64,000 bases of DNA from an uncultured Clostridia bacterium. Lineage in GTDB: Bacteria > Bacillota > Clostridia > TANB77 > CAG-508. This document shows, piece after piece, positions 49,084-57,066 of this stretch (the first letter of the stretch is position 1; the number at the start of each line of letters is the position of its first letter). Under the pieces are notes generated by a model. It worked only from the letters and a program-made list of their open reading frames with translations, made no database searches and was not told the origin of the DNA. Made by a program: the position numbers and the translations under genes. The stretch spans positions 113,028 through 177,027 of the forward strand of contig CAKPOF010000003.1 in the NCBI GenBank assembly GCA_934169725.1, in the 5' to 3' direction.

Positions 49084-49137
49084 CAAAGCGACTTTAGGTC
49101 GCCCTTTGTTTTTGCTGATTTGAGTTTTCGACTAAAA
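49082..49137 (-). repeat. Short hairpin repeat, copy B, acting as hydA terminator
   Basis: The reverse complement matches 31733-31787 at about 50 of 55 bases. On the + strand, aacaaagcgac pairs with gtcg(cc)ctttgtt and is followed by five T, directly after the hydA stop, so it should work as a terminator. Confidence 0.75.
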
Positions 49138-49175
49138 GGAAAAAATCTCAAAGGCAATAGCGATTATAGAATTTT

Positions 49176-49210
49176 TATATACTAGGAAATGAAAAATTTC
49201 CTAGTATATA
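49176..49210. other. Perfect 15-bp palindrome
   Basis: A 15-bp perfect stem (49176-49190 with 49196-49210) around a 5-base loop. Neither side has a T-run, so a terminator role is doubtful. Confidence 0.5.
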
Positions 49211-49212
49211 AA

Positions 49213-49252
49213 AAAGAGACAAATTGGATTTCTTCCAAGAGTCTCTTTTATA
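49213..49252 (-). terminator. Terminator after the 26-residue minus-strand ORF
   Basis: An outer stem aaagagac/gtctcttt (49213-49220 with 49241-49248) and an inner ttgga/tccaa stem, followed on the minus strand by a T-run. It could also work on the + strand. Confidence 0.65.
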
Positions 49253-49258
49253 AAATAA

Positions 49259-49339
49259 TTATTTGTTGTTAGATTGTTTTTCTGTATTATTTTGATTATT
49301 AGAATTATTATTTTTCTTTTCTTTGTTTTTCTTACTCAT
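49259..49339 (-). CDS. 26-residue Lys/Asn-rich small protein
   Basis: The frame MSKKNKEKKNNNSNNQ... ends in QSNNK. A perfect aggaggtg site lies 7 bases before the ATG and a terminator follows the stop, so expression is likely despite the size. It is very hydrophilic and basic, with no recognised family. A role as a small spore or nucleic-acid-binding protein would be speculation. Confidence 0.55.
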   Translation of the reverse strand: MSKKNKEKKNNNSNNQNNTEKQSNNK

Positions 49340-49441
49340 AAAAAATGCACCTCCTAAAACAAATTACAATTTCATATTAAAATATTGTAATTGAATGTTG
49401 ATTTTAGTTTATACAAATATGAAAAAAATATTCATTACTAT

Positions 49442-49470
49442 TTGTTTTTTTTATATAATTGAGATATAAT
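49442..49470 (+). promoter_or_regulatory. Sigma-A-type promoter for murD
   Basis: TTGTTT (49442-49447), a 17-base spacer and TATAAT (49465-49470), 44 bases before the ATG. Confidence 0.6.
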
Positions 49471-49514
49471 ACAAATGATAAAATAATAAATATCAATAAT
49501 TTAGGAGGCTAAAA

Positions 49515-50933
49515 ATGAGTTTTGTAAATGAAAAATTGAATGAATTTAATGAATATATAAAATACAGAAAAGTGGCTATAATAGGATTAGGAGTTAGTAA
49601 TCTACCGCTTTTAGATTATTTATACGAAAAGAAAGCAAATGTTACTATATTTGATGAAAGAAATTATGAAGAAATACCAAAAGATATTGCTGAAAAAATA
49701 TCAAATTATGGATATATATTTCATTATGGTAAAGATTGTTTGCAATATTTAAAAAATTTTAATGTTATTTTTAGATCACCAAGTTGTTTGCCAACAAAAC
49801 TTGAATTGGTAGAAGAATCAAAAAGAGGAGCAATAGTTACAACAGAAGTTGAATTATTAATGGAAATGTCACCTGCAAAAATAATAGGTGTTACAGGTAG
49901 TGATGGAAAAACAACAACAACAAGTTTAATAAATTCAATTTTACAACAAGCTGGTTATAATACTTTTTTAGGTGGAAATATAGGGACACCATTATTTACT
50001 AAATTAGGAGAAATACAACCAGAAGATATTGTTGTTTTGGAATTAAGTAGTTTTCAATTGATGGGAATGCAAATAAGTCCACAAATTTCAGTTATTACTA
50101 ATATAACACCAAATCACTTGAATATACATAAAGACTACCAAGAATATATAGATGCTAAGAAAAATATATTTAAATATCAAGATGAAAAAGGAATATTAGT
50201 TTTAAATTATGATAATGATATAACAAAAAAATGTGCTGAAGAAGCAAATGGAAAAGTGATTTTCTTTAGTAGTAAAGCTAAATTAGATAATGGATATATT
50301 GTTGATGAAGGAGTCATAAAAGAATGTGATGATAAAGTAAGAAAACATATCTTAGATACAAATGATGTAATATTGAGAGGAAATCACAACTATCAAAATA
50401 TAGCAACTGCAATAGCTGCAACTTCAACATTGGTTGATATTGACACTGCATTAAAAGCAATAAAAAGCTTTAAACCAGTAGAGCATAGAATAGAATTTGT
50501 TAGAGAAATTGATGGAGTAAAATGGTATAATGATTCAGCAAGTTCATCTCCATCTAGAACATTATCAGGATTAAATGCATTTGATGAAAAAATTGTTTTA
50601 ATAGCTGGAGGATATGACAAAAATTTAGATTATACACCAATGGCTAAAACGGTTGTAGACAAGGTAAAAGCATTAATTTTAATAGGTCAAACATCTGGAA
50701 AAATATATGATGCTGTAAAGCAAGAACTAGAAAATCAAGGTAAAAAAATGAATATCTATATGTGTAATACATTAGAAGATACAATTCCAATTGCAAAAAA
50801 GAATGCTAGTAAAGGTGATGTTGTATTATTTTCACCAGCAAGTGCAAGTTTTGACATGTTTAAAAATTTTGCAGATAGAGGAAATCAGTTTAAAGATTTA
50901 GTAAAAAATATTAAAAACGAAAAGAGTCTATAA
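49515..50933 (+). CDS. murD: UDP-N-acetylmuramoylalanine--D-glutamate ligase
   Basis: MurD adds D-Glu to UDP-MurNAc-L-Ala. The 472-residue protein has an N-terminal Rossmann part (IIGLGVSNLPLLDYL), the ATP loop GVTGSDGKTTTTSLI near residue 121, LELSSFQL, ITPNHLNIH, LRGNHNYQNIATA, EHRIEFV, NDSASSSPSRTLSGLNAF, and the C-terminal LFSPASASFDMFKNFADRG. It stands alone, not in a dcw cluster. An aggagg site precedes the ATG. Confidence 0.96.
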   Translation: MSFVNEKLNEFNEYIKYRKVAIIGLGVSNLPLLDYLYEKKANVTIFDERNYEEIPKDIAEKISNYGYIFHYGKDCLQYLKNFNVIFRSPSCLPTKLELVEESKRGAIVTTEVELLMEMSPAKIIGVTGSDGKTTTTSLINSILQQAGYNTFLGGNIGTPLFTKLGEIQPEDIVVLELSSFQLMGMQISPQISVITNITPNHLNIHKDYQEYIDAKKNIFKYQDEKGILVLNYDNDITKKCAEEANGKVIFFSSKAKLDNGYIVDEGVIKECDDKVRKHILDTNDVILRGNHNYQNIATAIAATSTLVDIDTALKAIKSFKPVEHRIEFVREIDGVKWYNDSASSSPSRTLSGLNAFDEKIVLIAGGYDKNLDYTPMAKTVVDKVKALILIGQTSGKIYDAVKQELENQGKKMNIYMCNTLEDTIPIAKKNASKGDVVLFSPASASFDMFKNFADRGNQFKDLVKNIKNEKSL

Positions 50934-50947
50934 AAGGCTCTTTTCTC
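50919..50947 (+). terminator. Terminator overlapping the end of murD
   Basis: An 8-bp stem (50919-50926 with 50938-50945) with a partly paired loop; the left arm lies in the last murD codons. T-richness is modest. Confidence 0.6.
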
Positions 50948-50981
50948 AAATACAGGACTATATAAAAATTTATGTATATTT

Positions 50982-51188
50982 TTATTTGTTATATTCTTCT
51001 TTCATTAAAAAAGCTTGAGCTTCTTTAATGACTTTTTTGTTGTTTTCAGTCAAATCTACTTTTAATTCGTTGATTTCGTTCTGCTGATAGAAATTACAAA
51101 TATCATTAGCAACCTCTCTCTTTAATTCATCTGGTGCATTGTGTTCTTTTAAGAAAACCCATTGTAAAAATAAAGCGTTTAAATACAT
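50982..51188 (-). CDS. 68-residue protein of unknown function
   Basis: The ATG at 51188 follows aaggagg and gives MYLNALFLQWVFLKEHNAPDELKREVANDI..., a helical, acidic, soluble protein. The longer frame to 51260 has no site. No family is recognised. It has its own promoter (51249-51277 on the minus strand). Confidence 0.65.
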   Translation of the reverse strand: MYLNALFLQWVFLKEHNAPDELKREVANDICNFYQQNEINELKVDLTENNKKVIKEAQAFLMKEEYNK

Positions 51189-51248
51189 GTTTTTGTCCTC
51201 CTTGTCTTTTGCCGTGTATATATATAGTCCCTTTTTTATTATATTTAT

Positions 51249-51277
51249 ATTATAACACAAATTTTCCCAAATGTTAA
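51249..51277 (-). promoter_or_regulatory. Sigma-A-type promoter for the 68-residue protein
   Basis: On the minus strand TTAACA (51277-51272), a 17-base spacer and TATAAT (51254-51249), about 60 bases before the ATG. Confidence 0.55.
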
Positions 51278-51346
51278 GTTTTATGTAAATAAATATTCAC
51301 AATATTTCAAAAAATTCATATCATGTATAAAAAGGAGGAAAAATAA

Positions 51347-51916
51347 ATGTATAATCAAGAATATGATGAATATATAAGAAGCATTTTAGGATATCCAACT
51401 CAAGCAGAACAATTGCATTTTCAAAATAATACATACCAAGAAACATATATTGAAAATGGTAGAAATGAAGAAAGAAAGGTTTTAGAAGAATCTTATCCTG
51501 AAATATATCAGATAATATATCCAATGGTAAAAAAAGCGTGTGATAGCAATAATATAAATAGTAGTGAAGAAATAAACAGATTAACAGATGAAATATATGT
51601 AGCTTTAGAAGGAAATAATGAAATAAATGTAAATATTAATTTAAGAAATGAAGTAGGAAAGGAAGGTAGAGCAGAAAATATAATCAAAAAAACAAGTAAA
51701 ACTGAAAGTGAAAAAATATCAAATGAAACTAGGAGAAGTCAGTCCAACAATAATTTGAGGGATTTAATAAAAATATTACTTATAAGAGAATTGCTAAGAA
51801 AACCTAATTTGCCTCCGCCGATGCCACCACACGGAAGACCACCAATGCCACTACCAATGAGGCCACCGATAAGACCAAGGGAATTTCAATCATTTTATGA
51901 TATATATGAATATTAA
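51347..51916 (+). CDS. Hydrophilic protein with proline-rich C-terminus
   Basis: The 189-residue protein has a Tyr/Gln-rich N-terminus (MYNQEYDEYIRSILGYP), a helical middle with ESYPEIYQIIYPMVKKACD, a low-complexity S/N/E/K linker, and a tail with PPPMPPHGRPPMPLPM. The first part recalls small clostridial spore-coat-type or YmfJ-like hypothetical proteins, but there is no firm family. An aaggagg site precedes the ATG. It has no membrane segment. A structural role in a coat or envelope is a guess. Confidence 0.55.
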   Translation: MYNQEYDEYIRSILGYPTQAEQLHFQNNTYQETYIENGRNEERKVLEESYPEIYQIIYPMVKKACDSNNINSSEEINRLTDEIYVALEGNNEINVNINLRNEVGKEGRAENIIKKTSKTESEKISNETRRSQSNNNLRDLIKILLIRELLRKPNLPPPMPPHGRPPMPLPMRPPIRPREFQSFYDIYEY

Positions 51917-52028
51917 ATAATATTAATTGTTAAATGAAAATTTTACCATTTTTTCAAATTAAAGATTGAATATAAAATTCAAAAAGGCAAATAATAATTA
52001 CGAGAAAATTTGAAAGGTGGTATATAAA

Positions 52029-52475
52029 ATGAAAGTAAAAGATTGTATGTGTACAGAAGTATGTTGCGTAAAACCAGAAACTAAGGTGAGTGATGTTGCA
52101 AAATTGATGTGTGAAAATCATGTTGGTTCAATTCCAATATGTGATAAAAATAATTGTATATGTGGTATTGTAACTGATAGGGATATTATATTAAGAACTG
52201 TAGCTTGTGAAAAAGATTTAAAAAATACACCTGTAAGTGAAGTAATGAGCTCACAAGTATGTACTTGTAATGAAAATGAAGATGTTTCAAATGCAGAAAA
52301 TATAATGGGGATAAATAAAATTAGAAGATTGCCTGTATGTGACAATAATAATAAAGTGATTGGAATGTTAACATTGGGAGATATTGCACAAAACAGGGAT
52401 AAACTAGATGAAAATCAAATTTGTATGACTTTTGAAGATATTTGTGACTGTAACACTCAAAAAAATGCGGAATAG
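52029..52475 (+). CDS. Cysteine-rich CBS-domain protein
   Basis: The ATG at 52029 follows aaaggtgg (a GTG at 52017 is part of the site). The 148-residue protein is a pair of CBS domains: VKDCMCTEVCCVKPETKVSDVAKLM...GIVTDRDIILR and VSEVMSSQVCTC...IGMLTLGDIAQ. Tandem CBS domains bind adenosine nucleotides and regulate enzymes. It has 15 Cys (10%), which is unusual and suggests metal or Fe-S binding or redox sensing. It is close in layout to stand-alone HPr-kinase-like stress CBS proteins (YhcV type). Confidence 0.82.
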   Translation: MKVKDCMCTEVCCVKPETKVSDVAKLMCENHVGSIPICDKNNCICGIVTDRDIILRTVACEKDLKNTPVSEVMSSQVCTCNENEDVSNAENIMGINKIRRLPVCDNNNKVIGMLTLGDIAQNRDKLDENQICMTFEDICDCNTQKNAE

Positions 52476-52540
52476 CTTATAATAATGGAATATTAGTATT
52501 AAACAATATTATATGATATGTATAATATTGTTTAATATGT

Positions 52541-52773
52541 TATATATAGTTACAATTTACAATTCAAAATATTTAACTTATAAAAATTTAATAATATATT
52601 GTTTTTTTATACCTTGGTGTCGCAAACCACATATTAAAATTACTAGTATGTAGTTTGCTCCAATTCGCACTCACTTTTGTTCGTTTAATCGCTTACGCGG
52701 TATTTCAAAACAATATATTATTAAATTTTAAAATGAGATTTATTTCATAAATTGTAAATTGTAACTATATATA
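52541..52773 (+). repeat. Palindromic intergenic element, copy 3
   Basis: Perfect 24-bp outer inverted repeats (52541-52564 with 52750-52773) and perfect inner ones (about 52582-52602 with 52709-52729) enclose the core. The hairpin is gcaaac (52622-52627) with gtttgc (52653-52658). The core matches copy 2 nearly base for base. It fills the 344-base gap between the CBS gene and the AI-2E family gene. Confidence 0.85.
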
Positions 52774-52819
52774 AGTATATAATAAAGTACAATACATATA
52801 ATAAAGTAGGAGGGAGTAC

Positions 52820-53917
52820 ATGACAATAAATGTATCATATTGGACTAAAGTAGCCAAAAACATAATTTATGTAGTATTGTTGATAATAGGGCTTTTTCTT
52901 ACTTTAAAATTATCAATATTTTATATGCCTTTTTTAGTAGCATTTATAATATCATTAATAATAGAACCATTAATAAAATTAATAATGAAAAAAACAAAAC
53001 TTACTAGAAGGACAAGTTCTATTATTATTTTTGCAATTGTATCTCTTATTATACTAGGAATTTTAACATGGATAATAATTACATTATTTTCAGAATCTTC
53101 GAATTTGTTACAGAGTTTAAATGAATATGTTGATAAAGCTTATATACAAGTAAATAATTTTATAAAACAATTTGATTTTGATAAAATAAAAATATCTAAT
53201 GAAATTTTAAATATTATACAAGAATCTAGTGGAGAATTTTTACAAACAATATCGAATTGGGTAAGAAATGCTTTAAATGGATTAATAAATATTATTACTA
53301 AATTGCCTGAAATAGCAATATGTGTAGGTATAACAATTTTAGCGTTATATTTTATATGTGTAGATAAAATATATATTTTAGATCAAATAGAGTATCATTT
53401 ACCTAAATTATGGGTAAAAAAAATAAGTAATCATTTAAGAGATTTAATAAAAACTTTAGGAGGATATTTAAAAGCTGAAGCAACTTTGATATTAGTGTCT
53501 TTTATTATATCTTTGGTTGGATTATATATATTATCCTTTTTAAATTTTAATGTGAAATATCCATTATTGATGGCTTTATTTATTGGATTTGTAGATGCTT
53601 TGCCTATATTGGGATCTGGTTCAGTTATGATTCCTTGGGCTATTATTTCATCATTAAATGGAGACTTAACATTGGGAATAGCTATAATAACATTATTGAT
53701 TATTATGTCAATAGTTAGACAATTTTTAGAACCTAAAATAGTAAGCAAAAATATTGGTGTTCATCCTATATTCACTTTAATTGCTATGTATACAGGTTTC
53801 AAAATTACAGGCATAATAGGATTATTATTAGGACCAATTATATTAATAATTGTTAAAAATATATTTTCAAATCTAATAGATCAGGGTGTATTTAAAGCGA
53901 TTTTTGAAAAAAAATAA
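52820..53917 (+). CDS. AI-2E family transporter (PF01594)
   Basis: The 365-residue protein has eight or so membrane segments with the usual layout: two at the N-terminus, an extracellular helical region (residues 95-160), and a C-terminal bundle with LYFICVDKIYILDQI, PLLMALFIGFVDALPILGSG and HPIFTLIAMYTGFKITGIIGLLLGPI. Members include AI-2 exporters and Na/H antiporters and sporulation-type YtvI proteins. The substrate is not predictable. An aggaggg site precedes the ATG. Confidence 0.88.
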   Translation: MTINVSYWTKVAKNIIYVVLLIIGLFLTLKLSIFYMPFLVAFIISLIIEPLIKLIMKKTKLTRRTSSIIIFAIVSLIILGILTWIIITLFSESSNLLQSLNEYVDKAYIQVNNFIKQFDFDKIKISNEILNIIQESSGEFLQTISNWVRNALNGLINIITKLPEIAICVGITILALYFICVDKIYILDQIEYHLPKLWVKKISNHLRDLIKTLGGYLKAEATLILVSFIISLVGLYILSFLNFNVKYPLLMALFIGFVDALPILGSGSVMIPWAIISSLNGDLTLGIAIITLLIIMSIVRQFLEPKIVSKNIGVHPIFTLIAMYTGFKITGIIGLLLGPIILIIVKNIFSNLIDQGVFKAIFEKK

Positions 53918-53934
53918 TTTTTTCTTTTAATTAG

Positions 53935-53963
53935 TTGAAATAAAAATTGTTAAATGATAAAAT
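53935..53963 (+). promoter_or_regulatory. Sigma-A-type promoter for the FHA-ABC gene
   Basis: TTGAAA (53935-53940), a 17-base spacer and TAAAAT (53958-53963), 26 bases before the ATG at 53990. Confidence 0.55.
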
Positions 53964-53989
53964 CATACCAAAGGGAGAGAGTAATACAT

Positions 53990-56335
53990 ATGAAAAATGA
54001 AAATGAAGAATACAAAGAGTTTGAAAGGTTTAAGCAAAAAGCTTTACCTGGTGACAATTATTATATAACAATATTTTATGACGGTAATTTAAATACTATA
54101 AATCTTTCTGAATATAAAAGAAATTTATTTACATTTGGGAAAGATCCGGAAAATGATATAGTAATTGAATCAGAAGAAATTGATGATGAGCAAGGATATT
54201 TTGAAATAACTGAACATGGAGTATTAGCAGTAAACACAAGTAAAAATTTTCCAATGATAGGAAATAATGATAAAGCTTTTGATGATATTTATTTATCAGA
54301 AGGAAGTTTTATAAAAATAATTAATCCAAATACAGAGGATAGGACACATAGCATATTATTTATGATGTCTATAGGTTCTAATTTGGATGAATGGAAAGGG
54401 TATCCAATACAAATAGGTGCAACTAGCTTGGGGACTGGAGGAGGATGTGATTTAGTATTACCACCTAAGGGAGTTGCTAAAAGACATGCTACAGTTCATA
54501 AAATTGGAAATAAATATACAATAAAAGATGATGGAAGTTTAAATGGAACATTTGTAAATGGAAGACAGATACCTTCTGAAAAAGAAGTCCCATTAAAAAA
54601 TTTTGATATTATATTAATAGGAAATTCAAAAATTATTTTATACAATAATAAGTTGATATATCAAATTTATCAACGTGGTATACAGTTGGATGCAATAGAT
54701 ATAGTAAAACGTGTTAAAATAAAATTTAAAACTAGAGAAATATCTTCACATGTTACTATGCATGTAAAACCATCAGAATTTGTTGCGTTTGTTGGAGGAT
54801 CTGGAGCAGGTAAAACAACTTTTATGAAATGTATTAGTGGTGTTAATGAACCGACATCAGGAAAAGTATATATTAATGGAGAAGATTTATTTGAAAATTA
54901 TGAAACATTAAAATATAATATCGGATATGTACCACAAGAAGATATAGTATACTCAAATTTAACATTGCATGATATGTTAAAATATACAGCAAAACTAAGA
55001 ATGCCAGATAATGCAACTAAAAAGGAGAGACAACAAAGAATTAAAGAAGTACTTGAAATAGTACAATTAACAGAGTTCGAAAATTCATATATTAGACAAT
55101 TAAGTGGTGGTCAAAGAAAAAGGGCAAGTATTGCAACAGAATTAATTGCTGATCCCGGATTATTTTTCTTAGATGAACCAACAAGTGGATTAGACCCAGA
55201 TACAGAGAGAAGTATAATGAAAACCTTGCAGAAAATGTCAAAAATGGGGAAAACAATAATCCTAGTAACACATAACACTTTAAACCTACATTTGTGTGAT
55301 AAAGTAGCTTTTTTTGGAGCTGGTGGACACTTATGTTTTTATGGAAAACCACAAGAGGCTTTAGATTTTTTTGGAGTAGATGATTTTGTTGATATATATA
55401 CATTGTTAAGTAAAAATCCTAAGGAATGGCAAGAAAAATTTGAATCAACAATAGGTGCAAAAGAAGTAAAAAAACCTACAGTGGAAAAAAGAAATAAAGT
55501 ACCACATAAGAAAAAATCATTTATAAAACAACTGATAATTTTAATTAAGAGATATATAAAATTAATTTCAAATGATTTTCAACAAATGGTATTATTATTT
55601 GCTCAGGCACCAATAGTAGGATTATTACTAACAACAGTAAAAACAGATGAACTATATTCTAGTTATGATGACACAAAAGCTCTTTTATTTTCTTTAGGAT
55701 GTGCATCAATTTGGCTTGGATTATTAAATTCTGTTCAAGAAATATGTAAGGAAAAAGTTATTTTACAAAAAGAACATATGTCAGATTTAAAATTGTCTGC
55801 ATATCTAGCTTCAAAATTTATAGTACAAGGGATATTAGCTTTTATACAGGCAACAATAATGGTTGTCATATTTCAAGCAATTGCAGGAAAATCAGAAAAT
55901 AACATATTAATAGATTCATTCTGGGATATACAAATAATATGCTTCTTATCAATATTAGGTGCAGCTACATTAGGATTATTTATTTCTGCATTAGTTAAAA
56001 ATTCTAATATAGCAATGTCAATTATTCCACTAATTTTAGTGCCACAATTATTGTTTTCTGGTATGCTTTTTAAATTAGAGGGAATTGCAGATTTTGTATC
56101 AAATTTCGTATTATGTAGATGGTCTGTTGAAGGATTAGGAACAAGTGCTAATTTGAATGATTTAACACATATGGTACAAACCATAAATCCATTAATAGAA
56201 GTGGAGGCAGAAGATTATTTTACATTTACAACAGAACATATGATACATGTGATATTAATTTTATTGCTTATGATATTGGTACAAATGTTAGCTAGCTATA
56301 TAGCATTAAGAAAAAATGTTAATAAGAGTATGTAA
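53990..56335 (+). CDS. ABCG-type ABC half-transporter with N-terminal FHA domains
   Basis: The ATG at 53990 follows aagggag. The 781-residue protein has two FHA-like domains (FTFGKDPENDIVIES; then TGGGCDLVLPPKGVAKRHATVH with GSLNGTFVNGRQI), an ABC ATPase (GGSGAGKTTFMKC Walker A, LSGGQRKRASIA signature, LFFLDEPTSGLDPDTE Walker B) and a C-terminal ABC2 membrane domain with about six segments. The ATPase-then-membrane order is that of eukaryotic ABCG and mycobacterial Rv1747. FHA domains read phospho-Thr, so a Ser/Thr kinase may control it. The second FHA keeps the SxxH-like region as KRHA and NG, so could bind; the first seems degenerate. Confidence 0.92.
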   Translation: MKNENEEYKEFERFKQKALPGDNYYITIFYDGNLNTINLSEYKRNLFTFGKDPENDIVIESEEIDDEQGYFEITEHGVLAVNTSKNFPMIGNNDKAFDDIYLSEGSFIKIINPNTEDRTHSILFMMSIGSNLDEWKGYPIQIGATSLGTGGGCDLVLPPKGVAKRHATVHKIGNKYTIKDDGSLNGTFVNGRQIPSEKEVPLKNFDIILIGNSKIILYNNKLIYQIYQRGIQLDAIDIVKRVKIKFKTREISSHVTMHVKPSEFVAFVGGSGAGKTTFMKCISGVNEPTSGKVYINGEDLFENYETLKYNIGYVPQEDIVYSNLTLHDMLKYTAKLRMPDNATKKERQQRIKEVLEIVQLTEFENSYIRQLSGGQRKRASIATELIADPGLFFLDEPTSGLDPDTERSIMKTLQKMSKMGKTIILVTHNTLNLHLCDKVAFFGAGGHLCFYGKPQEALDFFGVDDFVDIYTLLSKNPKEWQEKFESTIGAKEVKKPTVEKRNKVPHKKKSFIKQLIILIKRYIKLISNDFQQMVLLFAQAPIVGLLLTTVKTDELYSSYDDTKALLFSLGCASIWLGLLNSVQEICKEKVILQKEHMSDLKLSAYLASKFIVQGILAFIQATIMVVIFQAIAGKSENNILIDSFWDIQIICFLSILGAATLGLFISALVKNSNIAMSIIPLILVPQLLFSGMLFKLEGIADFVSNFVLCRWSVEGLGTSANLNDLTHMVQTINPLIEVEAEDYFTFTTEHMIHVILILLLMILVQMLASYIALRKNVNKSM

Positions 56336-56353
56336 AAAATATATTTAAAACAC

Positions 56354-56393
56354 AAAAAAACAATATAGACTTTAAAATCTATATTGTTTTTTA
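56354..56393. terminator. Bidirectional terminator between convergent genes
   Basis: A 15-bp perfect stem (56355-56369 with 56378-56392) with A-run and T-run sides; it serves both the ABC gene and the opposing gene. Confidence 0.92.
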
Positions 56394-56394
56394 T

Positions 56395-57024
56395 TTATTT
56401 TACTTGTTTTAATTGTTTAGCTTTTATTATTGAAATAATTACACTTATAGTCAATAATAAAATAGTAAGTATTATTATAATATTATTTATACCAGCATAG
56501 GGTAAAATTTTATTAGCCAAATTGCTTTTATTATTTGTTATAGAAGAAGTAGGAGTAGAAGATGATGATGGATTTGGTTTGTTATTGTCATCGTTGTCAT
56601 TATTAGATGACGATTGAACCTGTTCATTTGTCCAATCCTTTATAGTAGTTATTTCATCTTGCATTTCACTTAAAGTATCATCATTTAAATCATTATTAAC
56701 CTGAGATGTTAATTCTGATTTTAATACTTCTAAAACAAATGGATCCATATCTGAAACATTATCTAACATATTTATATCATTCATTAATGTTTCTTTTAGT
56801 TCATCAGTAACTTTTGTAGCAGTATTAAGATCATTATAAGTTTTATCAACTACTGTTTTAAATTCATTTAGATTTCCTAACTGTTCTTTATATTCATTTA
56901 ATAATTCAACTAAATCTTCCTTGTCGCTGGTAGAGGTTTCTGCATAAGTAGGGAAACACATAGATAGAATAAAATATAATATTAATAATAATGTAATAAT
57001 AATTTTTCTTGTATTTATATTCAT
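56395..57024 (-). CDS. Exported coiled-coil protein with LPYAG and C-terminal anchor
   Basis: The ATG at 57024 follows gaaagga. The 209-residue protein has a signal peptide ending near CFPTYAETS, a helical acidic middle of about 110 residues, an S/N/D/P-rich linker, and an ending ILPYAGINNIIIILTILLL...KAKQLKQVK. A proline motif, hydrophobic segment and positive tail are the layout of sortase substrates, with LPYAG in place of LPxTG. It is downstream of the alpha/beta hydrolase gene by 42 bases and may be co-transcribed. The function is unknown. Confidence 0.7.
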   Translation of the reverse strand: MNINTRKIIITLLLILYFILSMCFPTYAETSTSDKEDLVELLNEYKEQLGNLNEFKTVVDKTYNDLNTATKVTDELKETLMNDINMLDNVSDMDPFVLEVLKSELTSQVNNDLNDDTLSEMQDEITTIKDWTNEQVQSSSNNDNDDNNKPNPSSSSTPTSSITNNKSNLANKILPYAGINNIIIILTILLLTISVIISIIKAKQLKQVK

Positions 57025-57066
57025 AATAATTATTCCTTTCAATATTTTTCATTAGTGTATATTAAA

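Noticed and set aside
49176..49210. Perfect palindrome as a terminator for hydA
   Set aside because: There is no T-run on either strand; the hairpin at 49082-49112 with five T is the better terminator.
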